Both the position numbers and the translations under genes were made by a program. Source: Paenibacillus sp. JNUCC-31 (lineage in GTDB: Bacteria; Bacillota; Bacilli; Paenibacillales; Paenibacillaceae). From it: 64,000 bases of DNA. Numbering within the stretch: position 1 is the stretch's first letter; every line of letters starts with the position of its first letter. The notes beneath the pieces were generated by a model. The model had not been told where the DNA came from. It ran no database searches and was given only the letters and a program-made list of their open reading frames with translations. The stretch spans positions 5,332,001 through 5,396,000 of the forward strand of contig NZ_CP062165.1 of NCBI RefSeq assembly GCF_014844075.1, read 5' to 3'. Positions 16,904 through 25,771 of this stretch are shown piece by piece.

Positions 16904-18276
16904 GATCACTGTACTTTCGGGTGTTCATGATTACAATCGCGGTGATTCTGGTCAGCGCCATGCTGGGTTTTCTTTTATCCAATATTTATTATCATGCGAA
17001 GTTAAAGTCTTTCAATGACGAGAAGTTAGTTAGCATTGCAACGCAAATGAAGCAGTTTGTGGAGCAGGAACCCGCTACGGTAGAGCATTACCTGAACAAT
17101 GCCGCAGCGCTCGGCTACGAAATATATGTGACGGATGGAAAAGGGTATGACCAATTCTATGGCCGTGAATTCCGCCAGAAGGATCTGGACAAGCAGGCTG
17201 TAGATCAGGTATTAAGTGGTGAGATATACCACGGCGTCGCCGAGTTTCCCAGCAAACCTTTCATTACCGGGTTCTTTGATAATCAATTGAGCAATACCGT
17301 TGGTGTTCAGCTACAGATGGGCAATGCTCGTTATGCCTTATTTATGCGGCCGGATATCATTTTGCAATTTGGTGAACTACGTATCTTTTTTGCGCTGATT
17401 GGAGCATTTACGGTGGGCATTAGCATTCTGCTCTTTATAATCAGTACCCGCTATTTGGTGAATCCGATTGAACGTCTGTCCGAGGCGACCAAGCGCATTG
17501 CCCAAGGAAACTATAATCTGAAATTACGTACCACGCGGCGTGACGAGATTGGGCAGCTGGCCCGGCATTTCATGACCATGAGTCGTGAGTTGGAACGGGT
17601 AGATCAGGCGCGTCAGCAGTTTGTATCCAACGTATCACATGAAATTCAATCTCCGCTGACCTCCATTCAGGGTTTTGCCCAACTGGTAGGAGATCGGGCT
17701 CTGCCTGAACAGGAACGGGAGCACTACGCCTCTATTATTGAGGAGGAGAGTCGCCATCTCTCGTTGCTGAGTAAACAGTTGCTGCTCCTGTCCTCCCTGG
17801 AACAAGGTCATGAGGATTTGACCAAAGTGAGATTCTCTCTGCGAGATCAGTTTCGCCAAGCGGTTCAGGTGCTGCAATGGCAGCTGGAAGAAAAGGAACT
17901 GCTGTTACGAATTTCGGTGCCCGAATCCATCAAGCTATGTGGCGATGAAGTATTGCTCATGCAGGTATGGATGAATCTGCTGGGTAATGCGGTGAATCAT
18001 CTTCCACAGGGGAGAAGCATCGAGATTCATGCCGAGGAGACCAACGCCCAGTGCGTGATCCATATTCAGGATACAGGGGACGGGATTGCTGCGGAGCATC
18101 TGCCTTTCCTGTTCGACCGCTTCTATCGGGTGGACCGTGCGCGTGAGCGTTCTTCTGGCGGAACCGGGCTTGGTCTTGCCATTGTGCAGAAAATTATCCG
18201 AATCCATGAGGGCACGATCGAGGTTGCCAGTTCAGCTGAAGGAACAGTCTTTACGGTGACGCTGCCCCAAATGTAA
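16900..18276 (+). CDS. Sensor histidine kinase with HAMP domain
   Basis: This 458-residue membrane kinase has TM1 near residues 5-30, an extracytoplasmic sensor of about 130 residues, TM2 near 166-187, a HAMP domain, the H-box NVSHEIQSPLTS, an N-box LLGNAVNHLP and G-boxes DTGDGI and GGTGLGLAIV. The TTG start at 16900 overlaps the regulator stop (cATTGAg), which indicates translational coupling. It most likely phosphorylates the preceding OmpR-type regulator and controls the following ABC transporter. The signal is unknown. Confidence 0.93.
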   Translation: MRSLYFRVFMITIAVILVSAMLGFLLSNIYYHAKLKSFNDEKLVSIATQMKQFVEQEPATVEHYLNNAAALGYEIYVTDGKGYDQFYGREFRQKDLDKQAVDQVLSGEIYHGVAEFPSKPFITGFFDNQLSNTVGVQLQMGNARYALFMRPDIILQFGELRIFFALIGAFTVGISILLFIISTRYLVNPIERLSEATKRIAQGNYNLKLRTTRRDEIGQLARHFMTMSRELERVDQARQQFVSNVSHEIQSPLTSIQGFAQLVGDRALPEQEREHYASIIEEESRHLSLLSKQLLLLSSLEQGHEDLTKVRFSLRDQFRQAVQVLQWQLEEKELLLRISVPESIKLCGDEVLLMQVWMNLLGNAVNHLPQGRSIEIHAEETNAQCVIHIQDTGDGIAAEHLPFLFDRFYRVDRARERSSGGTGLGLAIVQKIIRIHEGTIEVASSAEGTVFTVTLPQM

Positions 18277-18283
18277 TCTGTTA

Positions 18284-18315
18284 TTCATTTTCCGTTCATT
18301 TTCGCCTCCTATACT
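18284..18315 (+). promoter_or_regulatory. ABC-exporter promoter with 11-bp-spaced direct repeat
   Basis: TTCATTTTC occurs twice (18284-18292 and 18295-18303), 11 bases apart, one helical turn, as expected for an OmpR-family dimer. The -10 TATACT is at 18310-18315, so the repeat covers the -35. The upstream two-component system probably activates this promoter. Confidence 0.6.
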
Positions 18316-18343
18316 TGGGTTATCAAGAGGGAGGTCAGAAAAC

Positions 18344-19468
18344 ATGTATTTGGCTATTAGGGAAATGAGATTTGCCAAAGGGCGGTATGCGTTAATTGCT
18401 ACAATCATGGTGCTTGTTTCATTTCTGGTTTTATTTGTTACAGGTCTAGCACAGGGGCTGGCGTATGACAACGCGGCTTCGATCAAAAATATGGCAGCAA
18501 CCCATTTTGTTCTGGAGCAGGATTCGAATCATCGTTTTACCCGGTCCCAGTTGGGGCAGGATGAGCTTGAACAGGCGCGCTCCGTGGTAGGTCAAGAGAA
18601 CGCTGAGCCGCTGGGTGTGAAAATGACAACAGTCAGTCCAGCTGGTGACACGAAGAAGATTGATGTAACACTATTCATGGTGAACCCGGAAGGCTGGCTG
18701 GCTCCAACCGTAACGGAAGGCTCTCCAATCACGGATCTGAAAGACGGGCAGGTTGTGGTGGATCAAAAGCTGTCTGAATCCGGCGTGACCATTGGAACGG
18801 TATTGGTCGATCAAGCGTCGGGAACGGAGTGGACCGTGGGCGGATTTGTGGAAAATGAGTCCTTCAGTCACTCACCGGTTGTGTTCCTGAACGAGCAGGA
18901 ATGGCTCGCTATTCAAGAAGGCTCCCGAACTTCGCAAGGAAAAGTAGACTCCAATGCGCCTGTATATAGTGCGATTGCCGTTAAAGATGAAGGCGAGAAG
19001 GTAGACAGCCTCAGTACCGCTTTGCCGAATACGGAAGTGATTACGAAGTCCGATGCGGTATCGGCCATTCCTGGGTACAAAGAAGAGCAGGGCTCGCTGC
19101 TCATGATGATTGCCTTTTTATTTGTCATCTCGGCGTTTGTGCTTGCGGTATTTTTCTACGTCATCACGATTCAGAAAACGAGTCAATTTGGCATTTTGAA
19201 AGCCATTGGAACACGGAATTCGTATCTGGCTGGCAGTGTCTCATTACAAGTATTGCTTCTGTCCGTCGGCAGTCTGGTGATTAGTGTTCTGCTGGTTCAG
19301 CTATTTGAATCCATCTTGCCAGCTTCAATGCCGTTTCAATTAGGCTTGTCCACCCTGGCACTAACCTGCGTGTTGTTCGTGATAATGTCTATGGCAGGTT
19401 CGTTATTCTCGGTGTGGAAGGTGACCAAAATTGATGCGCTTGATGCGATTGGGAGGACAGCAGCATGA
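18344..19468 (+). CDS. ABC transporter permease, MacB/FtsX type
   Basis: This 374-residue protein has one N-terminal TM (residues about 14-36), a large extracytoplasmic MacB-like domain, then three TM segments near 247-275, 297-320 and 337-360, the FtsX arrangement. Such type VII exporters act in peptide or antibiotic resistance, lipoprotein handling or signal relay and do not transport across the membrane in the classical way. The ATG at 18344 follows GAGGGAGG. It overlaps the ATPase gene by 4 bases. Confidence 0.9.
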   Translation: MYLAIREMRFAKGRYALIATIMVLVSFLVLFVTGLAQGLAYDNAASIKNMAATHFVLEQDSNHRFTRSQLGQDELEQARSVVGQENAEPLGVKMTTVSPAGDTKKIDVTLFMVNPEGWLAPTVTEGSPITDLKDGQVVVDQKLSESGVTIGTVLVDQASGTEWTVGGFVENESFSHSPVVFLNEQEWLAIQEGSRTSQGKVDSNAPVYSAIAVKDEGEKVDSLSTALPNTEVITKSDAVSAIPGYKEEQGSLLMMIAFLFVISAFVLAVFFYVITIQKTSQFGILKAIGTRNSYLAGSVSLQVLLLSVGSLVISVLLVQLFESILPASMPFQLGLSTLALTCVLFVIMSMAGSLFSVWKVTKIDALDAIGRTAA

Positions 19469-20142
19469 GAAACCGACTGGTATTGCAGGGAATTACACAG
19501 ACTTTTGAAGATGGTGGAGTCAAACGGACGATATTGGATAAGTTGGATCTTAAGGTGGCCGAAGGAGAACTCGTCGCGGTCATGGGGCCTTCCGGCTCAG
19601 GCAAAAGTACATTTCTGTCCATCGCAGGTGCACTCCTTGAACCGACGGAAGGACAGGTTCTGCTGGATGGTGCATCGATTATGGGCAAAAACAAACAGGA
19701 CATATCCGATGTGCGGCTCCAGCAGCTCGGGTTTATTTTTCAAAGCGCCAATCTCATTCCGTATCTGAAAGTGGAAGAACAACTAATGGTGGTTGCCAAA
19801 CTTGCCGGGACGGACAAAACCAAGGCGGCGAAGCGAGTCGATGAGCTGCTGGATACGGTAGGCTTATCGCATCGGCGTAAGGCATATGCCGAGAAGCTTT
19901 CCGGCGGGGAACGCCAGCGGGTTGCCATTGCCAGAGCATTGATGAATGATCCGGCCGTCCTGCTCGCGGACGAACCGACTGCCAGTTTGGATGCGGAACG
20001 TGGACTGGATATTGTGAGCATGATTGCACGGCTCGTGAAGGAGCAGGGCAAGAGTGCAGTCATGGTTACACATGATGAGCGGATTTTGCCGCTATGTGAT
20101 CGGGTTCTCTTTTTGGAAAACGGGAAACTGGTACACCATTAG
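19465..20142 (+). CDS. ABC transporter ATP-binding protein (MacB/LolD type)
   Basis: This 225-residue ATPase has Walker A GPSGSGKST near residues 40-48, a Q-loop in FIFQSANLIP, the signature LSGGERQRVAIARAL, Walker B LLADEPTASLD and the switch His in VTHDERI. It starts in an ATGA overlap with the permease gene behind GGGAGGACAG. It energises the FtsX-type permease encoded just before it. Confidence 0.95.
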   Translation: MRNRLVLQGITQTFEDGGVKRTILDKLDLKVAEGELVAVMGPSGSGKSTFLSIAGALLEPTEGQVLLDGASIMGKNKQDISDVRLQQLGFIFQSANLIPYLKVEEQLMVVAKLAGTDKTKAAKRVDELLDTVGLSHRRKAYAEKLSGGERQRVAIARALMNDPAVLLADEPTASLDAERGLDIVSMIARLVKEQGKSAVMVTHDERILPLCDRVLFLENGKLVHH

Positions 20143-20193
20143 CACTCAGAGTGGATAGTGTAATCATTCTTTAGTTCAACTGAAATAACATGA

Positions 20194-20237
20194 GAAGGTC
20201 CATGGATTCCCGATGGGAAAAGTGGCCTTCTTTTTTC
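20194..20237 (+). terminator. Intrinsic terminator of the ABC-exporter operon
   Basis: GAAGG(T)CC pairs with GGCCTTC, with an inner GGATTCCC-type stem, and is followed by a T-rich run. Confidence 0.75.
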
Positions 20238-20310
20238 TTTTTTGATCTATAATGAGAGTTAGAACTTATAATGGAAGATTTATTTTACATAGAGAGGATC
20301 GGATAGAGAA

Positions 20311-20853
20311 ATGAAGACTCTGGATCGGGAACACTTCCCGGCGCTCAGCACATCGATTCACTGGGGAATTGTTAAAGCGGAGTTTAGATTAAACGACATC
20401 GTGGATGAAACGCTGGTAAGCAATGTGAGTATCATCCCGTTTGTCGGGGAACAAGTGGTTGTTTTTCAGATCGATAACGGAAAATGGGAGCTGCCCGGAG
20501 GAACGTTGGAGGTAGGAGAGAAGTATATGGATGGACTGCAACGTGAAGTGATGGAGGAGCTCGGAGCCAAGTTGGTCACGTATCAGGTGTTTGGACAATT
20601 TCATTGCATGTCGAGTGCACCTGAGCCGTATAGACCGCATATTCCACATCCTCATTTTGTAAGACTTATTGGTTATGGAGAAGTTGAACTCGTGGGCCAA
20701 CCGCTGAATCCGATGGATGGGGAACAGGTGATTGCTGTAGAGGTTGTGGAGATTGGTGAAGCGATCAGGAGATTTGAAGAACAGAATAGATATGATATTG
20801 CGGAAATGTACCGATTGGCCTATTTGTTGCGAGAAGAAGCAAACGGTGAGTAG
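20311..20853 (+). CDS. NUDIX hydrolase
   Basis: This 180-residue protein has a complete Nudix box at residues about 66-88: GGTLEVGEKYMDGLQREVMEELG, read here as GG-x5-E and REVMEELG, which binds Mg2+ and cleaves a nucleoside diphosphate linked to another moiety. A ~40-residue N-terminal extension precedes it. The substrate is unknown. It has its own promoter region with two TATAAT-like -10 boxes near 20245 and 20265. Confidence 0.88.
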   Translation: MKTLDREHFPALSTSIHWGIVKAEFRLNDIVDETLVSNVSIIPFVGEQVVVFQIDNGKWELPGGTLEVGEKYMDGLQREVMEELGAKLVTYQVFGQFHCMSSAPEPYRPHIPHPHFVRLIGYGEVELVGQPLNPMDGEQVIAVEVVEIGEAIRRFEEQNRYDIAEMYRLAYLLREEANGE

Positions 20854-20916
20854 CTGGAATGCGAGTGTATTCTAAATTTTTAACTATCTTAAATTCAATA
20901 AACTTCGGAGGTTATG

Positions 20917-21420
20917 ATGATTAGAGATGAAATTAATGAGCTGCTGGATGCTCTACCGGACCACGAACTGAATGTGGTGTACTCGCGAATCGAGCTTGTG
21001 CACCGCAAATATATGTATAACAAAAATTTGGAGGACAAGGGAGTCCTTGTGACTGAATTGTGCGAGGAATCCGAAGAAATGATACAGAAATGGGATAATA
21101 CATTTGCCAAGAACATCAGGAAAGAGGTAAAAGAGGCCATCTATTATAGCCAGTACAAGTGGCATATGTTCAGTTATGAGAAACAGGATTGCCTAACAGA
21201 CGATGAAGCACGAGATGCTTTCAATGCCGAAGATAAAAATGAATTGTATGTCATGTACCAACACACGCCATTCATACAGGTATTTCAGAATGCGGATAAG
21301 GTCATTGCAGAAGATTTTGATTCGGAACAGGACATTTATATTTTTGACCAAGCGTTCACGTGGACGTATGTACATACCCATGAATCCAGGTGCGGACCGT
21401 ATTTTTATAAAATGAAGTAA
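20917..21420 (+). CDS. DUF4275 family protein
   Basis: This acidic, soluble protein of about 167 residues ends in the features of DUF4275: KWHMFSYEKQDCLT, DAFNAEDKNELYVMYQ, then DIYIFDQAFTWTYVHTHE and CGPYFY. Its function is unknown; members are small stand-alone cytoplasmic proteins in Bacillales. Two ATGs occur (20914 and 20917); the second is 5 bases from CGGAGG and is preferred. Confidence 0.75.
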   Translation: MIRDEINELLDALPDHELNVVYSRIELVHRKYMYNKNLEDKGVLVTELCEESEEMIQKWDNTFAKNIRKEVKEAIYYSQYKWHMFSYEKQDCLTDDEARDAFNAEDKNELYVMYQHTPFIQVFQNADKVIAEDFDSEQDIYIFDQAFTWTYVHTHESRCGPYFYKMK

Positions 21421-21505
21421 CTAGGAGTAGTAAGGAGTAAATAAGTTAGTGAAGAGTTCGGAGTCAGCTTTTTAAACAAACGAATATCCCCGGAGGAGCC
21501 TTCTC

Positions 21506-22540
21506 ATGTGTAAGAGGTCGATTAAAATATTCAGACGCACCATGCTTAGTATTCTTTTACTCGTAATAATCGCTCTGATCTTTCCAACTTGGACCCCAGG
21601 GATCAAGGGAGAGAACAGTATCAGCACGTTAGGACAGGTCGAGATCAATGGTGTTGGTCATGAGGTTATGATTCGCGGGGTAGATCGGAACAATCCTATC
21701 CTTCTTTTTGTACATGGTGGCCCGGGTTGCTCCGAGATTCCTTATGTAAGAAAGTATCAGCAGGAGCTTGAGCAACATTTTACCATTGTCCATTATGATC
21801 AACGTGGAAGTGGAAAGTCCTATCATTTCATGGAGGATTATTCGGATGTGACTTCAGATGTGCTTGTAGATGATTTGCTGGCATTAACGGATTACGTCAC
21901 TGCCGAACTGGGGCAAAGAAAGGTTACGCTGGTCGGTCATTCATTTGGTACATACATAGGGACAAAAGCGGCGGCCAAAGCACCTGAAAAATTTGTTGCT
22001 TATATAGGTATTGGACAAGTAGCTGATACTGTGCAAAGTGAGTTGGACAGCTTAAACTATACGATCGCACAAGCGAAACAAGCAGACAGCACAGCGGATG
22101 TGGAAAGTCTGGAACGTCTTCGGGGTCCGATTGAGCGAGGCGAGCAGTACACACCAAGAAAGTTGGTTCGCAAATATGGCGGTGCGGCCAGACTTATTGA
22201 TGACAACAGGGATTATATGCTCGGCTTCCTTCTGGGAACCGAATATAATGCGCTAGATGTGATTCGGTATTCCATGGGCGTGCAGGCTACACAAGAAATC
22301 CTCCTGAAGGAGGGGTTCACCACCCCTTTGCCAGACATTGTAGATCAGCTGGAGATACCGACTTATTTTGTTATGGGAAAGTATGATTATATGACGTCTC
22401 TGAATGCGGCAAGGGATTATTTCGATGAGCTTGAAGCACCCAAAAAAGATTTTGTTGTATTTGAAGAATCGGCTCATTACCCACAGTTCGAGGAGAAAGA
22501 ACGATTTGCAGCATGGTTGATGGGGGTATTTAACTTTTGA
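21506..22540 (+). CDS. Alpha/beta hydrolase, proline iminopeptidase-like
   Basis: This 344-residue protein starts with an uncleaved-looking TM anchor (residues about 11-28), then an alpha/beta-hydrolase with oxyanion motif HGGPGCSE, the stretch HYDQRGSGKS, nucleophile Ser in VGHSFGTYIG, an Asp near GKYDYMTS and His in EESAHYPQFE. The HGGPG and DQRGSG motifs place it with the S33 iminopeptidase-like group, but the N-terminal anchor points to the outer face of the membrane. The ATG at 21506 follows CGGAGGAG. The GNAT gene at 22558 follows closely. Confidence 0.88.
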   Translation: MCKRSIKIFRRTMLSILLLVIIALIFPTWTPGIKGENSISTLGQVEINGVGHEVMIRGVDRNNPILLFVHGGPGCSEIPYVRKYQQELEQHFTIVHYDQRGSGKSYHFMEDYSDVTSDVLVDDLLALTDYVTAELGQRKVTLVGHSFGTYIGTKAAAKAPEKFVAYIGIGQVADTVQSELDSLNYTIAQAKQADSTADVESLERLRGPIERGEQYTPRKLVRKYGGAARLIDDNRDYMLGFLLGTEYNALDVIRYSMGVQATQEILLKEGFTTPLPDIVDQLEIPTYFVMGKYDYMTSLNAARDYFDELEAPKKDFVVFEESAHYPQFEEKERFAAWLMGVFNF

Positions 22541-22557
22541 ATAAGCGAGGGATCTTG

Positions 22558-23061
22558 ATGGGGCAACTTAATACTAAACTCATAACCAGACTTGCATTAC
22601 CGGAGGAAGCTTCAACTGTGTTGGACCTATGGCAAGAGTCTGCCCGGTGGCTGAACTCCAAAGAGATCTATCAATGGCGTCCTGAGTATTTCAATTTGGA
22701 ACAAGTGAATGAATTCATGACGGATGGATCTGACGTATATCTTGCTGAGATAAATCATGAAATCGTAGGGACGTATAGCTTAACGTGGTCAGATCCCCTG
22801 ATTTGGGAAGAGCTCGACAACACCAATTCCGGGTACATACACCGATTCGCAGTGAATAGAGATTTTAGAGGGCAAAATATAGGGCTACTCCTACTAAAAT
22901 CAGCAGAAGAGAACATTAGGCATAAAGGCAAGACCTTGATCAGGCTGGATTGCATGGCAGATAACCTGAGACTTAATCAATACTATAAGGACTATGGATT
23001 CCAATACATCCGCAGAATGAAACAAGGGAACTGGAGTGCCAGTCTGTATGAAAAAAGATGA
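22558..23061 (+). CDS. GNAT family N-acetyltransferase
   Basis: This 167-residue acetyltransferase has motif A VNRDFRGQNIGLLLLKSAE, the acetyl-CoA pyrophosphate loop, and a C-terminal YKDYGFQYIRR. It acetylates an unknown amine. I choose the ATG at 22558 because CGAGGG lies 6 bases upstream; a TTG at 22537 overlaps the preceding stop and has no ribosome site. Confidence 0.85.
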   Translation: MGQLNTKLITRLALPEEASTVLDLWQESARWLNSKEIYQWRPEYFNLEQVNEFMTDGSDVYLAEINHEIVGTYSLTWSDPLIWEELDNTNSGYIHRFAVNRDFRGQNIGLLLLKSAEENIRHKGKTLIRLDCMADNLRLNQYYKDYGFQYIRRMKQGNWSASLYEKR

Positions 23062-23115
23062 TGGTATCTCTAACGACTTCGTTAAGCTCGTAAGTGTATA
23101 AAAGGGGGATTATTC

Positions 23116-24093
23116 ATGCTTTTATCCTATCATCCAATGAAAATAGCTGATGCAGAAAAAATCGTTACCTGGAAGTATGAAGAGGAATACGCGATGTACA
23201 GTTTCTCTGAATCCAATGAAGATATTCAAGAATTAATGAAAGGGGAGTACTTTTCAGTCCTGGATGAACTGGAGAGGGTAGTAGGATTTATTTGTTGTGG
23301 GGAATCAGCACGTGTACCGGGAGGAACCTTAATCGGACTGTATCAAGAAGAAGGATATCTGGATATAGGCCTTGGATTAGATCCAGATCTGACAGGGCAA
23401 AAGCTAGGATCGGTATTCCTTAAACAAAGTTTAGCATTCTTGCAAAACCAATTTCATAGTTCTCATTTTCGACTGGTGGTTGCCACATTCAACGAACGAG
23501 CAATTAAAGTGTATGAGCGGATAGGCTTTAAAAGAGATAAGGAGTTTTATAGCAAAGTGCATGACGAGGACATGTTATTTATCAGTATGAAACTGGAAAT
23601 GCCCTGCTACTCTTTTGAAGAAATAACGGAGCAGGATTTGACTGAAGTCAGAGAAATATATAATTACTACGTTTCCAACACGACTATCTCGTTTCATACC
23701 GAAGAATTGACTCTGGAAGAAATTAAAGCATCTGTCATGAACAAAAATCCTCGTTTTAAATCGTTTGTCATTAAAGAAGAGGACGAAATTCAAGGGTATG
23801 TGCTAATTACCCAATACAAGAGCAAACAAGCCTATGACTTCTCGGGAGAAGTAACCATTTATTTGAAACCGGATATTGTAGGGAAGGGCATTGGTGGAAC
23901 GGCACTGCGATTTATAGAGGATGTTGCGCGCGAGCAAGGGTTCTACACCTTGATTGCTACGGTATGCATGGAAAACACACGCAGCAAGTCTCTGTTCGAA
24001 AAGCATGGATATGAGCAATGTGCGATGTTTAAAGACGTGGGATATAAATTTGATCGCAGATTGGATATTGGTAGTTTCCAAAAGGTGTTGTAA
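23116..24093 (+). CDS. Tandem GNAT acetyltransferase, two domains fused
   Basis: This 325-residue protein carries two acetyltransferase domains. The first (residues about 1-155) has LDPDLTGQKLGSVFLKQSL and ends YERIGFKRDKE. The second (about 160-315) resembles phosphinothricin acetyltransferases: VREIYNYYVSNTTISFHTE, then LKPDIVGKGIGGTALRFIE and LFEKHGYEQCAMFKDVGYK. Both domains keep the Gly-rich CoA loop. The ATG at 23116 follows AAGGGGG. Substrates are unknown. Confidence 0.85.
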   Translation: MLLSYHPMKIADAEKIVTWKYEEEYAMYSFSESNEDIQELMKGEYFSVLDELERVVGFICCGESARVPGGTLIGLYQEEGYLDIGLGLDPDLTGQKLGSVFLKQSLAFLQNQFHSSHFRLVVATFNERAIKVYERIGFKRDKEFYSKVHDEDMLFISMKLEMPCYSFEEITEQDLTEVREIYNYYVSNTTISFHTEELTLEEIKASVMNKNPRFKSFVIKEEDEIQGYVLITQYKSKQAYDFSGEVTIYLKPDIVGKGIGGTALRFIEDVAREQGFYTLIATVCMENTRSKSLFEKHGYEQCAMFKDVGYKFDRRLDIGSFQKVL

Positions 24094-24137
24094 CGTATGA
24101 ATCTCGTTATCTGATAAAACAGAAAGGTGCGAGCTGC

Positions 24138-24431
24138 ATGGCAAACGATAAAGGAACATTAAGAACATGCGAACACGGGCATTCCTATTACAAAAGTAGC
24201 GATTGTCCAACCTGTCCGGTCTGTGAGAAGGAACGGAAACCGAAAGAGGGATTTCTCTCATTGCTGTCGGCACCCGCTAGACGTGCACTGGAGAATCAGG
24301 GAATTACGACGTTGCAAAAACTCTCGCAATACACAGAAAAAGAGATTCTGAAGCTGCACGGGATTGGGCCTTCTACGATCCCCAAACTTCGACAAGCACT
24401 CGAAGAAGAGGGATTATCTTTTAATAAATAA
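24138..24431 (+). CDS. Zinc-ribbon plus RNA polymerase alpha-CTD-like protein
   Basis: This 97-residue protein has an N-terminal Cys/His cluster (TCEHGHSYYKSSDCPTCPVC), a probable zinc ribbon, then a helix-hairpin-helix module (RRALENQGITTLQKLSQYT, KLHGIGPSTIPKLRQAL) like the C-terminal domain of RNA polymerase alpha. The HhH part suggests nucleic-acid or protein binding. Such small proteins are common in Paenibacillus and Bacillus and uncharacterised. Confidence 0.72.
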   Translation: MANDKGTLRTCEHGHSYYKSSDCPTCPVCEKERKPKEGFLSLLSAPARRALENQGITTLQKLSQYTEKEILKLHGIGPSTIPKLRQALEEEGLSFNK

Positions 24432-24457
24432 CCCTCTTCACTCTTAATCTAATCTCC

Positions 24458-25396
24458 CTAAACCAAACCTGAAGCCAATTCCTCAACCGTCACCTGATAC
24501 AACCCATTCCCATCACTAAGGAGCAAACGGTTTTGGCGAAGATCCTGTCTCGCCTGCTTGAACGGTTTATTTTGTTCATTCACGAACTCAATCTTTTGCC
24601 CTTTTGTAAGTATTCCAGGCTTCTCCATTTTCTTGAGAACAAACGTCCCGTGTTTACCATACCCGGCATCGAACAAAAAATGATACCCATCCGTACACAA
24701 TCCGGAAGAGCCGGATATGTTCGGATTGATCAATGTAACCTTGGGTTGCCGGGTACCGCCGGAAACACATCCAAGCTCGAAATCCGTATAAAAATAAAAC
24801 CAGATTTGGTTTTCATTCACCACATTGAGTGCATAACAATCGGCAATATCTGCTGCATGATCCTCGTACAGCTTGTTGCCATGTTCATCCCAGGCCAGAA
24901 GCCCACGCGAGCCAATGGGGTCGCTCCATCCGTAGTTACCAAACACACCTTCGTCAAAGTAACTCGTCCAGATCGTTCCTTTCTCCGTTACCTGAACGCT
25001 CTGAATGCCATCCCCAAGTAGAAACTCACGGATCGTATTTCCATTAAAATCACACACTTTGGCATTCAGATCATACCGATCATTCCCATAATGGGCGCAG
25101 CGCGCTCCGACAAGCAGCAGGTGATCATGAAGCGGCTGTACGTAATGATAATTAAATGTTTGCCCCCAAATAACAACTTCCTCTATGTGTTGATCCGTCA
25201 CAATCAGAACTTTGTACGTGTGGGTTTGTTTTAATTTAGCTTGCACGAACATGTCCCGTTCCCTTTCCGGAATTTGGTTTATGAGTAGCACATAGACCCG
25301 ACCATCGCCGCCCCACTGAGTGGAAACTATCTCGAAGCCTTCTGTATACACCGAAATATCTGCAAAGGGCAGAAGCTTTACCTTGGAATTGGACAT
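24458..25396 (-). CDS. Uncharacterised protein, beta-propeller-like
   Basis: This 312-residue soluble protein has no signal peptide and repeated beta-strand-rich blocks with W/G-rich turns (STQWGGDGRVYVLL, VTEKGTIWTSYFDEGVFGNYGW, NENQIWFYFYTD, SDGNGLYQV), suggesting a propeller-like fold. I recognise no enzyme motif. The ATG at 25396 follows AAGGAGG. It converges on the zinc-ribbon gene with only 26 bases between stops. Confidence 0.7.
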   Translation of the reverse strand: MSNSKVKLLPFADISVYTEGFEIVSTQWGGDGRVYVLLINQIPERERDMFVQAKLKQTHTYKVLIVTDQHIEEVVIWGQTFNYHYVQPLHDHLLLVGARCAHYGNDRYDLNAKVCDFNGNTIREFLLGDGIQSVQVTEKGTIWTSYFDEGVFGNYGWSDPIGSRGLLAWDEHGNKLYEDHAADIADCYALNVVNENQIWFYFYTDFELGCVSGGTRQPKVTLINPNISGSSGLCTDGYHFLFDAGYGKHGTFVLKKMEKPGILTKGQKIEFVNEQNKPFKQARQDLRQNRLLLSDGNGLYQVTVEELASGLV

Positions 25397-25701
25397 AGTC
25401 TGATCATTCCTCCTTGAACGTTAGTACAGATGTGCCATCTGCACGAGTTAAGTACAGTATGCAGGAAGAATACCCTGCCGAACACGGCGTAAGTATAGCG
25501 AAGGATCTTTTTATCGACTGGAAATGGGTATCGTTTTGCTTCCTTGCATTGTATAATAAGACGGTTGTGTAAATTACACGTGGAAATGTTAATGTTAGCT
25601 CAATCTGACTATAATCACCCGTTGTGGGGTCCTCGATATGGATTCCTTACTTTATAAAGTCAGATCGAGTTCACAATACGTTTGTCAGATAAAAACATAA
25701 G
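25397..25701 (+). ncRNA. Candidate structured leader or small RNA
   Basis: This gap has no gene. A -10 TATAAT (25552-25557, weak -35) is followed by a perfect palindrome GTGTAA-A-TTACAC (25567-25579). A long hairpin then has arms CTCAATCTGACT (about 25599-25610) and AGTCAGATCGAG (about 25658-25669), one mismatch in 12 pairs, with a shorter ACCC/GGGT hairpin inside. A terminator at 25702-25740 closes the unit 30 bases before the phosphatase gene. It could be a ~175-base small RNA or an attenuated leader. It matches no riboswitch class I can recognise. Confidence 0.4.
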
Positions 25702-25740
25702 CCCCGACCTAAGATGGAAGATCTATGGTCGGGGTTTGTT
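25702..25740 (+). terminator. Terminator or attenuator upstream of histidine phosphatase gene
   Basis: CCCCGACC and GGTCGGGG form a perfect 8-bp stem followed by TTTGTT. It ends whatever is transcribed from the 25552 promoter unless read through. Confidence 0.8.
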
Positions 25741-25771
25741 ATAAGAGGATTCAAATAGAGGAGGAGATAAA

